From Acetivibrio clariflavus DSM 19732 (GTDB lineage Bacteria > Bacillota > Clostridia > Acetivibrionales > Acetivibrionaceae): 64,000 nucleotides of DNA. Numbering within the stretch: the stretch's first letter is position 1; each line of letters begins with the position of its first letter. Below are positions 1 to 8,549 of the stretch, one piece after another. Made by a program: the position numbers and the translations under genes. Where the stretch lies: the NCBI RefSeq assembly GCF_000237085.1, contig NC_016627.1:682001-746000 (forward strand). Direction: 5' to 3'. The notes below the pieces were generated by a model, which made no database searches, was not told where the DNA came from, and saw nothing but the letters and a program-made list of their open reading frames with translations.

Positions 1-2
1 CT

Positions 3-911
3 TCCGGAACTGTTACCGTTAAGACCTTTTCTAAGCTGGCAAGTGAAGAAGCTAAACTGCACAGGCTGAGAAGAATAACAAGGGAAAATCTGAATAATAC
101 CTTAAGAATACTCAGGTTTAATAAAGCATACAATATTGAGGTTTACAGATTAACCTCCAAACTTGTACCTCTTGCAACCCATCCGGACATTGGGGATTGG
201 GACTATGTTGAAGAGTTTAAAGATGAATTTAAAAAAATAGGACAATTTATAAAAGAAAATGATTTTCGTATAAGTGCCCATCCCGATCATTATACGCTTA
301 TCAATACTTCTAATGATAAAGTATTTGAAGCCTCGTTAAAAGACCTGGACTACCATATTAAATTGTTTGAAGCTATGGGGCTTGATGATTACAAGTACAA
401 GCTTGTCATGCACATAGGCGGTGTATACAAAAATAAAGAGGCATCTATAGAAAAATTTAAGGAAAACTTTATGAAGCTCCCCGACAGAATAAGAAAGAGG
501 CTTATATTGGAAAATGACGACAAGGCATATACAGCAAAGGAAGTTTTGGAAATTTGCAAGGATGTCAGAGCACCTATGGTTTTGGACGTACACCATCATT
601 ACTGCGTAAACAACGGGGAAGCCATAGAGGATATGTTGCAGGATATATTTGAAACCTGGAAGGGTGAATACTTTGTTCCGAAAATTCATTTTTCCAGTCC
701 GAAGAGCCAAAAAGAATTCAGAAGTCATGCCGATGATATTGATCCCAATGAGTTCTATAATTTTTTGAAAATAGCCAAAAAACTTGATGCCGATTTTGAT
801 GTGATGATTGAGGCTAAGAATAAGGATAATGCTCTGTTCAATCTATCCAATAAACTTAAGGGATTTGAAAATATTAGATGGATAGATGAAGGGCACTTTG
901 AGGTATTATAG
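3..911 (+). CDS. uvsE: UV DNA damage endonuclease UvsE/UVDE, 5' truncated by window edge
   Basis: The frame is open from the first bases of the window, so the N-terminus lies outside it; about 302 residues are visible before the TAG stop. The protein nicks DNA 5' of UV photoproducts in an alternative excision-repair route and adopts a TIM barrel with a metal cluster. Visible family features include the strand ends HPDIGDWD, RISAHPDHY, KLVMHIGG, RLILENDD and LDVHHHYC, which supply the His/Glu/Asp metal ligands, then PKIHFSSPK near the C-terminal end of the barrel. The visible length is close to the whole family length, so only a short N-terminal stretch should be missing. The family call is from recognised motifs; activity is inferred. 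Confidence 0.93.
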   Translation, partial: SGTVTVKTFSKLASEEAKLHRLRRITRENLNNTLRILRFNKAYNIEVYRLTSKLVPLATHPDIGDWDYVEEFKDEFKKIGQFIKENDFRISAHPDHYTLINTSNDKVFEASLKDLDYHIKLFEAMGLDDYKYKLVMHIGGVYKNKEASIEKFKENFMKLPDRIRKRLILENDDKAYTAKEVLEICKDVRAPMVLDVHHHYCVNNGEAIEDMLQDIFETWKGEYFVPKIHFSSPKSQKEFRSHADDIDPNEFYNFLKIAKKLDADFDVMIEAKNKDNALFNLSNKLKGFENIRWIDEGHFEVL

Positions 912-961
912 ATAATGAAAGCAGTAATGATAAACCTAATTTGGAAGGCAGGTTAAAAGTT

Positions 962-1129
962 ATGGATAATAAAAATAAATTCGGAAAGAAAGAAGACACT
1001 AAGAAAGTTGCACCGGGTTTCAGCGATGAAAGGTTTGGAGAGGATGCAACACCTGATGATATTAAAAAAGGGAATTATACAAAAGTTATAAGATTATTTC
1101 CTGATGAAAATGATGCAGGAAGGAAGTAA
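962..1129 (+). CDS. small charged hypothetical protein (55 aa)
   Basis: I do not recognise this protein. The frame also opens at a TTG at 941, but the ATG at 962 has an AAGGCAGG-like ribosome site about nine bases upstream and is preferred. The product is short, very hydrophilic and Lys/Asp/Glu rich, with no membrane segment or signal peptide. The C-terminal half (phrases such as GFSDERFGEDATPDDI) looks like a small soluble peptide, not random translation. It starts 50 bases after uvsE, so the two could be cotranscribed, and a hairpin with a short T run follows it. Confidence 0.55.
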   Translation: MDNKNKFGKKEDTKKVAPGFSDERFGEDATPDDIKKGNYTKVIRLFPDENDAGRK

Positions 1130-1144
1130 ATATTAAAACTTAAC

Positions 1145-1180
1145 CTACAAATTTATGGAGTATGTAATATTTGTAGTTTT
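1145..1180 (+). terminator. probable intrinsic terminator
   Basis: CTACAAAT (1145-1152) pairs with ATTTGTAG (1169-1176) and is followed by four T. The stem is AT-rich and the T run short, so this is a moderate call. It would end the uvsE and small-gene transcript. Confidence 0.45.
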
Positions 1181-1290
1181 AAAAGTGTTCAGGGTAAAAA
1201 ACTGAATAGAAAATATTTTTGCATCATGAAATGATGGGAATTGATAATGTAACAACTATAGCTGCTTAAATGCCAGGGAGGTAGTTTAAG

Positions 1291-1491
1291 TTGATAGAAG
1301 GTACTGAGTCAAGCAAAATAAAAAACTCCGACAAACTGATTGAAACAATCCGGAGGGCCAGTGGTTATATGAGCCTTGATGACTATGCAACGGCCACAGG
1401 CCTTGATAAGGAATTTATATTCAGAATACTGAAGGGCGAAATTGAAGAGGTAGACAGTGAAACCTTTAAAAAATTAAGCCTTAAGCAATAA
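1291..1491 (+). CDS. small helix-turn-helix-like protein (66 aa)
   Basis: The start is TTG at 1291, supported by a strong GGGAGG site about eight bases upstream. The central part (MSLDDYATATGLDKEFIFRIL) has the spacing of an XRE/Cro-type helix-turn-helix: a helix beginning with SLDD, a turn around TGLD, and a recognition-like helix ending in FRILKGE. This is a resemblance only. The protein is too short for a full XRE fold with extra domains and may be a minimal DNA-binding or regulatory peptide. It is monocistronic: non-coding DNA lies upstream and a good terminator directly follows. Confidence 0.65.
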   Translation: MIEGTESSKIKNSDKLIETIRRASGYMSLDDYATATGLDKEFIFRILKGEIEEVDSETFKKLSLKQ

Positions 1492-1515
1492 TTATTTATA
1501 ATATGGAAACTTTTT

Positions 1516-1556
1516 GCCTTCATAAGGTATATTCCCTGATGAAGGCTTTTATTTTT
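1516..1556 (+). terminator. intrinsic terminator
   Basis: GCCTTCAT (1516-1523) pairs perfectly with ATGAAGGC (1539-1546), followed by TTTTATTTTT. It ends the small HTH-like gene and insulates the following kinase gene. Confidence 0.85.
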
Positions 1557-1582
1557 CTGACAGGGTGAAAAAGATAAAAATA

Positions 1583-1591
1583 TGTTATAAT
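1583..1591 (+). promoter_or_regulatory. extended -10 promoter of the 1-phosphofructokinase gene
   Basis: TGTTATAAT (TG at 1583-1584, TATAAT at 1586-1591) is a consensus extended -10 element 33 bases before the ATG. No good -35 hexamer sits at 17 bases, which extended -10 promoters tolerate. Confidence 0.6.
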
Positions 1592-1624
1592 CAAAGAAAA
1601 TTATTTAGTTTTCAGGAGAGTGTC

Positions 1625-2554
1625 ATGATTACAACTGTGGTTTTAAATCCTGCAGTGGATAAGATATTTTTTGCAGATAATTTTCAGGTGGGCGGGCTGT
1701 TTCGTATAAAGGAAACCATAATCTCTGCAGGCGGAAAAGGGATAAATGTTTCAAGGGTTATCAGGACTTTGGGTGAAGAAGTTTTAGCCCTTGGATTTAA
1801 AGGTGGCCATACCGGGGAATGGCTGGTGGAACAATTGAAAAAACTAGGTGCCATGACTGAGTTTATTGAGGTGGAGGGCGAATCCAGAACAAATATCAAC
1901 ATAATTGACAGAATAAACGGAACAGAAACCGAAGTGCTTGAAACAGGCCCTTTTATAACCGAAAAAAATATTGAGGAATTTATTTCTATATATAGAAAAG
2001 CCCTTGATAAGACCAAAATTGTTGTCTGTTCGGGAGGAATTCCTTCAGGCGTTAAAGACGATATATATAAAAAGCTTATTATTGAAGCAAAAAAACAGGA
2101 TATAAAAGTTATTTTGGATGCCAGCGGGGAAGTTCTGAAACAGGGAATTGAAGCAGGACCGTATTTGATAAAACCGAATTTGAGAGAGCTTGGAAGTCTT
2201 GTGAATAAAGAATTGGAAGGAATTCCTGATGTGTTGGAAGCCTGCAGGTATATCCAAGGAGAGGGAGTAGAGCTTGTTCTGGCATCATTGGGCGAAAAAG
2301 GTGCAATACTTGTAACAAAGGATAGAGCTTTTAGGGTCTGTGTACCAGGTATAAAAGTTGTAAATACTATAGGATGCGGTGATTCCATGGTTGCAGGTGT
2401 TGCATTGGTGCTGGCAAAAGGTCTTGATTTAAAAGAAGCGTTAAGGCTGGGTGCTGCCTGCGGTGTCAATAATGCCCAATACCAGGGGATTGGAGTTGTA
2501 AACAGGGACGAAGTATACAAATTAACTGAAGAAATTCGGATAGAGGAAATTTAG
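1625..2554 (+). CDS. fruK: 1-phosphofructokinase / PfkB-family sugar kinase
   Basis: This 309-residue PfkB (ribokinase) family kinase most likely phosphorylates fructose 1-phosphate to fructose 1,6-bisphosphate with ATP; tagatose-6-phosphate kinase is the main alternative. The N-terminus MITTVVLNPAVDK and the GGKGINVSR motif are typical of the FruK/LacC branch. The C-terminal PfkB signature NTIGCGDSMVAGV carries the catalytic Asp of the GxGD motif. The frame extends 20 codons further upstream, but ATG 1625 has a CAGGAGAG ribosome site and family-like length. There is no adjacent fructose PTS gene or FruR regulator, so the substrate is inferred from sequence class only. The gene appears to be transcribed alone. 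Confidence 0.88.
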   Translation: MITTVVLNPAVDKIFFADNFQVGGLFRIKETIISAGGKGINVSRVIRTLGEEVLALGFKGGHTGEWLVEQLKKLGAMTEFIEVEGESRTNINIIDRINGTETEVLETGPFITEKNIEEFISIYRKALDKTKIVVCSGGIPSGVKDDIYKKLIIEAKKQDIKVILDASGEVLKQGIEAGPYLIKPNLRELGSLVNKELEGIPDVLEACRYIQGEGVELVLASLGEKGAILVTKDRAFRVCVPGIKVVNTIGCGDSMVAGVALVLAKGLDLKEALRLGAACGVNNAQYQGIGVVNRDEVYKLTEEIRIEEI

Positions 2555-2692
2555 GATCCAGTTATTTATCCAATGGAGTTTTTATAGTGTTCAATAGCAA
2601 AAATTAATATCAGCAAACACCTTAGCCTTGTTTAGCAATTTTAAACAAATGTGAAACATGGACTGTTGCATGAATATAAATCAAACATACTT

Positions 2693-3739
2693 TTATTGCC
2701 GGGTAAATTTATCATTTTCATTTGCCTGGTCAATAAATATATGCTTATATTCTTGACTGTCCTCAATGCAAACAGGACCTAGTTCATCGGTATGTACAGC
2801 AACTTTGTTGCGCCCGGAAGATTTTGCCTTATATAAAGCGGAATCTGCTTCTTCAATTAATTTGGAAGTATCGACATCAGCAATTGCCGGATATGATGGT
2901 GATATGCTGCTTAATCCTAAACTCACAGTCAGCCTGATGTCAATGTTACCAAATTGGAATGCAGTATTTTGCACATTTTCTCGTATTCTCTCTGCAAGTA
3001 TTGCAGCTCCGCTTACAGATGTATTAGGGCATAATACTATAAATTCTTCACCTCCATATCTGGCTACAATGTCGACATCTCGAACCGATTTCACCAGCAC
3101 TTTCGACAGTTCTCTTAAGGTATTGTCTCCTGCGATATGGCCTAAGGAGTCATTTATTCTTTTAAAGTGGTCAATGTCTATCATTATAAGGGATAGCGGC
3201 TCATTATATCTTGCTGAACGCAGCAACTCGCTTTTAAGTCTTTTTAATATGTAGCCTTTGTTATAAATCTCAGTTAGAGAATCGGTAATTGCCAGTTGCT
3301 CTAAAATTTCATTTCTTTTGGTTAATTCTCTGTTTTTTTCTTCCAAATCTTTTATTATATTGCGAATTTTAATCTGGTTGTTTATTCGGGCAAGAAGCTC
3401 TTTAAATTTAAATGGCAATCCTATAAAGTCATTTGCGCCATGAAGGAAAGTATAAACTAGAGAATCTTCATCGGTATTTTCGGATAACGCGATTAAAGGC
3501 GTATTAATCAAATTGACTTTTGACTTAAGAATTGTGAGCAAATCCTTTCCGTCATTGGATTGCATGGCAATATCCAGTATTATTACTGACGGGGTCGTTA
3601 CCTCGGTAAATTTTAATGCGGTATCGGTATTATTGGCAACTAATACATCAAAGCCTACATTGCTAAGTTTTTGGGATAAATCTTTTGTTGTTTTATCCGG
3701 ACCTAACAGAAGAATTTTTTCACTTTTTATTGATTTCAT
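2693..3739 (-). CDS. receiver-like domain plus GGDEF diguanylate cyclase
   Basis: The domain order is a receiver-like domain (residues about 8-120), a coiled linker (about 125-155) and a GGDEF domain (about 160-335). The GGDEF active site RYGGEEF is intact and preceded by RDVD, matching the RxxD product-inhibition site, so c-di-GMP synthesis is likely. The receiver keeps the phospho-acceptor Asp in ILDIAMQ. It lacks the usual acidic pair near its start (LLGPDK instead of VDDD) and has LPF where the conserved Lys of KPF is expected. ATG 3739 was chosen because GGGGAG lies eight bases upstream; two earlier in-frame starts exist. It is convergent with fruK and divergent from tex, with no partner histidine kinase nearby. 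Confidence 0.9.
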   Translation of the reverse strand: MKSIKSEKILLLGPDKTTKDLSQKLSNVGFDVLVANNTDTALKFTEVTTPSVIILDIAMQSNDGKDLLTILKSKVNLINTPLIALSENTDEDSLVYTFLHGANDFIGLPFKFKELLARINNQIKIRNIIKDLEEKNRELTKRNEILEQLAITDSLTEIYNKGYILKRLKSELLRSARYNEPLSLIMIDIDHFKRINDSLGHIAGDNTLRELSKVLVKSVRDVDIVARYGGEEFIVLCPNTSVSGAAILAERIRENVQNTAFQFGNIDIRLTVSLGLSSISPSYPAIADVDTSKLIEEADSALYKAKSSGRNKVAVHTDELGPVCIEDSQEYKHIFIDQANENDKFTRQ

Positions 3740-4142
3740 ATTCATCACTCCCCAAGACAAACAAGGTATAAGAAATTAACAGTTGCTATTTCAAGAGCTT
3801 GATTTTACGAGCTTGTACATTAAATCCAAAAAGTTTTTTTTAAATAGCATAATATTTTCAAATCAATTTCAGAATGAGTTTTTAGTATTGTTTTTACTAT
3901 ATTATGTAGCTTGTTCTTTCTTTACTACTTTATTTATAACATTTTTATAAACCAAATTGAGGGAAAAACATAAAGTATAAATTATACTCAGTTTTATTTA
4001 TATTTGCTGAAAAAGATATATAAATATATATATCACCAATAGAGAATAAAGAAACAGAAATTAGTGAGGGGAATCTTAAAAAATCAAAGACTTTCCCGGT
4101 TTTTATTATATTTGCTCCAAAGACATTATTATAATCAGGGCT
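3740..4142. other. intergenic region between divergent genes
   Basis: About 400 bases of AT-rich DNA separate the reverse-strand GGDEF gene from the tex promoter. I see no convincing gene and no riboswitch. A reverse-strand promoter for the GGDEF gene must lie here, but no hexamer pair stands out. Confidence 0.5.
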
Positions 4143-4171
4143 TGATTAGAATAATAATTTAAATATATAAT
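4143..4171 (+). promoter_or_regulatory. sigma-A promoter of tex
   Basis: TTGATT (4143-4148), a 17-base spacer and TATAAT (4166-4171) lie 41 bases before the tex start. Confidence 0.65.
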
Positions 4172-4212
4172 TAATTAATTAGAGTGACTTAATTAAAAAA
4201 TGGAGGATATAG

Positions 4213-6366
4213 ATGCTTGATATTGTTGCAAAGCTTGCCGGTGAATTTAACTTAAAACTTTATCAGGTTCAAAATACAGTAAAACTTATTGATGATGGCA
4301 ATACAATTCCCTTTATAGCAAGGTATAGGAAAGAAATGACCGGGGAACTCAATGACCAGGTTTTAAGGGAATTGTACGATAGATTGATGTACTTAAGAAA
4401 TCTTGAGGCCAGAAAAGAAGAGGTATTGAGACTGATTGACGAGCAGGGAAAGCTCACCGATGAAATAAAAGAAAGTATTAATAAAGCTGTTACTTTACAG
4501 GAAATTGAAGATATATACAGACCTTACAGACCGAAGAGAAGAACCCGTGCCACTATAGCAAAGGAGAAAGGCTTGGAGCCTTTAGCTAAAATTTTATTTG
4601 ATCAGGATATCAGGAGCGGAAGTATAGAAGAATTGGCAGCTCCTTTTATAGATGCAGAAAAGTCAGTCAATACTGTTGAAGAAGCATTAAACGGCGCAAT
4701 GGACATAATCGCTGAGGAAATTTCCGATAATGCTGAATTTAGAAAAGCAATTAGGGAAATGTTCTATAGATTGGGTACGATTGTGTCAAAAGCAAAAAAG
4801 GAAGAAGATTCGGTATACAGAATGTATTACGATTTTTCCGAACCAGTCGCAAAGATTGCCAGCCACAGGATTCTTGCCATTAACAGGGGAGAAAAAGAGG
4901 AGTTTTTACAGGTCAAAATCGATGTTCCAACAGAAAGAGTTACCGACTATTTGAAGTCTAAATGCATAAAGAAGGTTCGTTCAATAACTACGGAATATGT
5001 GGAAAGAGCTATAGAGGATTCTTATGACCGGTTGATTTTCCCATCGGTAGAAAGGGAAGTCAGAAATGAGTTGACAGAAAAAGCCCAGGAACAAGCAATG
5101 AAAGTGTTTGCCACCAATTTGAAAAACCTTTTGCTGCAGCCACCGGTAAAGGGTAAGGTGGTTTTAGGACTTGACCCTGCCTATAGAACGGGGTGCAAAA
5201 TAGGAGTGGTGGATGAAACAGGTAAAGTGTTGGATACTGCTGTTATTTATCCCACACCTCCACAGAACAAAATTGAGGAATCAAAGAAGGTGATGAAAGA
5301 CCTTATTGAAAAACACAAGGTTGATATAATATCAATAGGAAACGGCACAGCATCTAAGGAAACGGAGATTTTTGTTGCGGAGCTTTTAAAGGAAATTGAC
5401 AGAAAAGTCTATTATATGGTGGTAAGTGAAGCAGGAGCTTCGGTATACTCGGCTTCAAAATTGGGGGCTGAGGAGTTTCCGGAGTATGATGTTGCATTGA
5501 GAAGTGCCATTTCCATTGCAAGAAGGCTACAAGATCCCCTTGCCGAATTGGTAAAAATAGATCCTAAGTCAATAGGGGTGGGGCAGTATCAACACGATAT
5601 GAATCAAAAGAGACTTGGAGAATGCTTAAGCGGTGTTGTTGAAGATTGCGTAAACAGTGTGGGAGTTGACTTGAACACAGCATCACCAGCGCTGTTGTCC
5701 TATATATCCGGAATAAATTCGTCAATTGCCCGCAATATTGTAGAATACCGGGAGACTAACGGAAAATTTAAAAACAGGGAGGAACTTAAGAAGGTTAAGA
5801 AGCTCGGAGAAAAAGCCTTTGAGCAATGTGCAGGGTTTTTGAGAATACCTGATGGTGAAAATGTTTTGGACAATACTTCAGTACATCCTGAATCTTACAA
5901 TGCTGCATGCAAATTGCTGGAGATTATGGGTTACACTATGGAGGATGTCAGGCAAAGGAAGTTAGATAAGCTCAAACAGGAAGTTGAAAACAAAGGAATG
6001 GCTGAAATCGCTGCTGAAATCGGAGTTGGAGTACCTACCTTGATTGATATAATAAATGAGCTTTTAAAACCGGGAAGGGATCCCAGAGATGAACTGCCGA
6101 AACCTGTGTTGCTTACAGATGTGCTTCATATTGAAGATTTAAAGCCAGGTATGGTTTTGACCGGAACTGTGAGAAATGTGGCAGACTTTGGGGCTTTCGT
6201 GGATATTGGAGTGCATCAGGATGGACTGGTTCATATATCGGAGTTGTCCGACAGATATGTAAAAAATCCTATGGAAGTTGTCTCGGTAGGTGATATTGTA
6301 AAAGTCAGAATTTTGGATGTGGATGTAAAAAGAAAGAGAATATCGTTGAGTATGAAAGAGGGTTAA
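4213..6366 (+). CDS. tex: Tex-family RNA-binding transcription accessory protein
   Basis: The 717-residue protein has the full Tex architecture. An N-terminal helical region runs to about 200, then a YqgF/RNase H-like domain starting near KGKVVLGLDPAYRTGCKIGV (about 313-440). Next come helix-hairpin-helix segments (about 480-560: NTASPALLSYISGI and REELKKVKKLGEKAFEQC) and a C-terminal S1 RNA-binding domain (about 640-715: GMVLTGTVRNVADFGAFVDI). Tex proteins bind nucleic acid and affect transcription or RNA turnover and tolerance; the precise role is not settled. ATG 4213 has a GGAGG site eight bases upstream. A membrane-protein gene follows after three bases, so the two are cotranscribed. Confidence 0.95.
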   Translation: MLDIVAKLAGEFNLKLYQVQNTVKLIDDGNTIPFIARYRKEMTGELNDQVLRELYDRLMYLRNLEARKEEVLRLIDEQGKLTDEIKESINKAVTLQEIEDIYRPYRPKRRTRATIAKEKGLEPLAKILFDQDIRSGSIEELAAPFIDAEKSVNTVEEALNGAMDIIAEEISDNAEFRKAIREMFYRLGTIVSKAKKEEDSVYRMYYDFSEPVAKIASHRILAINRGEKEEFLQVKIDVPTERVTDYLKSKCIKKVRSITTEYVERAIEDSYDRLIFPSVEREVRNELTEKAQEQAMKVFATNLKNLLLQPPVKGKVVLGLDPAYRTGCKIGVVDETGKVLDTAVIYPTPPQNKIEESKKVMKDLIEKHKVDIISIGNGTASKETEIFVAELLKEIDRKVYYMVVSEAGASVYSASKLGAEEFPEYDVALRSAISIARRLQDPLAELVKIDPKSIGVGQYQHDMNQKRLGECLSGVVEDCVNSVGVDLNTASPALLSYISGINSSIARNIVEYRETNGKFKNREELKKVKKLGEKAFEQCAGFLRIPDGENVLDNTSVHPESYNAACKLLEIMGYTMEDVRQRKLDKLKQEVENKGMAEIAAEIGVGVPTLIDIINELLKPGRDPRDELPKPVLLTDVLHIEDLKPGMVLTGTVRNVADFGAFVDIGVHQDGLVHISELSDRYVKNPMEVVSVGDIVKVRILDVDVKRKRISLSMKEG

Positions 6367-6369
6367 AAA

Positions 6370-7254
6370 ATGAAAGGGTTTGGCTATTTTATTAATCCGG
6401 TTAAGAGAAGACCGGTATTAATAGTTATTTTGGGGATATTTATGTTTTTGTACTGCTACATAGAATATAGCTTTATAATGCCCATAGTTTTTGGGCTATC
6501 TGTTTTAAAGACAGGAAATATTTTTGATAGTGTTATACATTTAATTCAAATAGTGCTAAATTATATTCCCAATATTAGCCCTGCAATTTTTGTTTATATT
6601 CTGTTAGGTATAGTTGCGGTATCTTTAATAGCAGGCTTGCTTCTGTCCGGTTCTTTAAATGTACTGAACAGTGCATTGATAAATTCGGACAAAGAAAAAG
6701 GTGCGTTTGCAAAGGGAATACAAAAGCATTATCTGAAAGTTTCGAGAATAACTTTTTTATCAATAATATATTTAATATTATTTACGATATTTATTGTTGT
6801 TGTTTCTGTTCCGGCAATTGTCATCACCAGTGCTGCAATTACTGAAAAACCGGAGCTTATGTCTGTGGCGTATGTATTGGATTTTATAACAGTTTTAATT
6901 TTATTTTTTTGTATAATGTTTTTTAAAATATATATATTCTTTTGGTATCCTGCTGCTATAAATTATGACAAGCAACTGTTTGCCAGAGGCAAGCGTGCAG
7001 CAGACAATTCCTTTTGGAGAATTTTATTTAAATTTTTATGGTATGACTTTTTGATATTCGTATTTCAAATGGGATTGTTTTATATAAACAATATTCTGTC
7101 AAGAAATGAAAGTGTTGTAGCTGAGTTTGTTGGAATTGCGGTATTGTTAGTGTTGAATTGGATATTTAAAACAGTTATCTTAATATCAATCATCAGTTAT
7201 GTTTTTTCGAAATTTTTATCTTATTGGAACAGGTCAAGAATAGTTGAAAAATGA
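6370..7254 (+). CDS. multi-pass membrane protein of unknown function
   Basis: The 294-residue product is strongly hydrophobic, with about six membrane segments (near residues 17-42, 63-92, 125-150, 170-192, 215-235 and 250-280). Two short polar loops are visible, one rich in Lys (INSDKEKGAFAKGIQKHYLK) and one around DKQLFARGKRAADNSFWRI. I recognise no catalytic motif. The layout resembles the broad group of Firmicute membrane proteins annotated as DUF975/DUF624-like, but I cannot assign a family. It starts three bases after the tex stop and takes its ribosome site from the end of tex (GAAAGAGGG). A strong hairpin follows the gene. Confidence 0.75.
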   Translation: MKGFGYFINPVKRRPVLIVILGIFMFLYCYIEYSFIMPIVFGLSVLKTGNIFDSVIHLIQIVLNYIPNISPAIFVYILLGIVAVSLIAGLLLSGSLNVLNSALINSDKEKGAFAKGIQKHYLKVSRITFLSIIYLILFTIFIVVVSVPAIVITSAAITEKPELMSVAYVLDFITVLILFFCIMFFKIYIFFWYPAAINYDKQLFARGKRAADNSFWRILFKFLWYDFLIFVFQMGLFYINNILSRNESVVAEFVGIAVLLVLNWIFKTVILISIISYVFSKFLSYWNRSRIVEK

Positions 7255-7310
7255 TGTCTGATAATATATCTGACAGAAAATTATAAAAACAGTTTTATAT
7301 AAAATATACA

Positions 7311-7347
7311 TTGAACGTGCAAAAACGGTATGGTTTTGCACGTTCAA
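7311..7347. terminator. bidirectional hairpin between convergent genes
   Basis: TTGAACGTGCAAAA (7311-7324) pairs perfectly with TTTTGCACGTTCAA (7334-7347) around a nine-base loop. The 14-bp stem lies between the tex operon and the reverse-strand sleB gene. T-rich sequence on either side is weak, but the stem is strong. Confidence 0.75.
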
Positions 7348-7405
7348 TATTATAAAAGGTGATTTCTTATAAATTTATTTATTATATTGAAAATAAGTAC
7401 AGCGG

Positions 7406-8104
7406 TTATTTTGCAAAGTTATGTTTTCCGATTTTCTTAATTATTGGTCTGCTCCATATCCATTTACTTGTTGCAGTTGCGGGATTATAGTAATATATAG
7501 CACCTCCTGAAGGATCCCAGCCGTTTAATGCATCTTGTGCAGCTTTAATGCATTGAGCATTCGGTTCAAGATTTATTTGGCCATCAGCAACTGCGTCGAA
7601 GGCTCCCGGTTGATATATCACCCCCGCGATTGTACTGGGAAATCTACTGTCCCTGGTTCTGTTCAGCACTACTGCTGCTACGGCGACCTGGCCTATATAA
7701 GGCTCACCCCGTGCTTCGCCATGTACAAGACGGGCAAGAAGGTTCAGATTACTGTTGGTTGTTGAAGCTGAAGTGGATTTGGACTTCCCGGAAGGAAGAC
7801 CTAGTGCGGACAAAGTCTCCGGACCTGCTATACCGTCTACTTTCAGTCCGTTTTTATATTGAAACAGACGGACTGCTTTATATGTTTTGTAACCATATAT
7901 TCCATCGATAGCACCGTCGTAGTATTTCCATTTGCGCAGTTTATATTGTATGTCTTTTACTTCCTGCCCGGTTGAGCCGTAATAGGACAGAGCAGCTTTA
8001 TAGCCGTATAATGCTATAATATCGTCTCTGTAAGCATAAGCTGTGGCAATTAGTGAAAATATTGTTAATGCGATAACAGTCAATAGTATTTTCCTCTTCT
8101 GCAA
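7406..8104 (-). CDS. sleB: spore cortex-lytic enzyme SleB (peptidoglycan hydrolase)
   Basis: The protein has an N-terminal signal or anchor segment (residues 5-24, ending TAYAY), a peptidoglycan-binding_1 domain (about 45-102; repeats around GQEVKDIQYKL and GIAGPETLSALG) and a Ser/Thr linker. A C-terminal SleB/CwlJ hydrolase_2 domain follows (about 118-232). The motif LARLVHGEARGEPYIGQVAV contains the likely catalytic Glu (E130). SleB degrades spore cortex carrying muramic-lactam at germination; related CwlJ-like proteins act on vegetative wall, so the exact role is inferred. The start is TTG 8104 with a GGAGGAG site seven bases upstream. No YpeB gene, the usual SleB partner, is adjacent. Confidence 0.92.
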   Translation of the reverse strand: MQKRKILLTVIALTIFSLIATAYAYRDDIIALYGYKAALSYYGSTGQEVKDIQYKLRKWKYYDGAIDGIYGYKTYKAVRLFQYKNGLKVDGIAGPETLSALGLPSGKSKSTSASTTNSNLNLLARLVHGEARGEPYIGQVAVAAVVLNRTRDSRFPSTIAGVIYQPGAFDAVADGQINLEPNAQCIKAAQDALNGWDPSGGAIYYYNPATATSKWIWSRPIIKKIGKHNFAK

Positions 8105-8210
8105 GTTAAATCTCCTCCACTATATACTATTGACTATATTTTGTGTATTTTTATTTAAATTTATTATTAGTAGAAAAATTTTCATAGTGCGATGGATTGT
8201 ATTAATGGTA

Positions 8211-8549
8211 TCAGCCATTTCTTCCAGCAACCAGAAGGTATATTAATACTATTATTAAAAATTCATCCTCTAAATTTTCTTGTATTAGTATAAATATAAG
8301 ACCTAAGAGGATTATATCGTCCGCATGAATGTTTCTGAAAAAATTACTGAGAAACATAGGCCTATGATTTCTCACAGGGTCCGGGTCCGGAGGCGTAGGA
8401 TTCTCATTTGGCATAGGGATTTTTTCTATTTCGTTTTTTTCTACTTCCGCCTCTATTTGGTTTGTGTTGTTGGTATCAGCCTGAAACATACTCGGTTCAG
8501 GTCTTATGTAAGGATATCCTCTTGGTCTGTATATTCTTCGATAATTCAT
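8211..8549 (-). CDS. small C-terminally hydrophobic protein (112 aa)
   Basis: I do not recognise the family. The first 60 residues are Arg/Tyr- then Asp/Pro-rich (RRIYRPRGYPYIRPEP, later PNENPTPPDPDP). The last 45 hold two short hydrophobic stretches, DDIILLGLIFILIQ and DEFLIIVLIYLLVAG, separated by an acidic turn. Each stretch is only 12-16 residues, short for a normal transmembrane helix. The ATG overlaps the upstream gene's stop as ATGA, so translation is coupled to it. The paired-segment pattern recurs in two nearby genes. Position beside sleB suggests, but does not show, a spore role. Confidence 0.72.
   Translation of the reverse strand: MNYRRIYRPRGYPYIRPEPSMFQADTNNTNQIEAEVEKNEIEKIPMPNENPTPPDPDPVRNHRPMFLSNFFRNIHADDIILLGLIFILIQENLEDEFLIIVLIYLLVAGRNG

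Noticed and set aside
1684-2520. 278-codon open frame on the reverse strand across the phosphofructokinase gene
   Set aside because: It mirrors a well-supported forward gene, has no ribosome site and reads as Ser/Pro/Phe-rich antisense translation.
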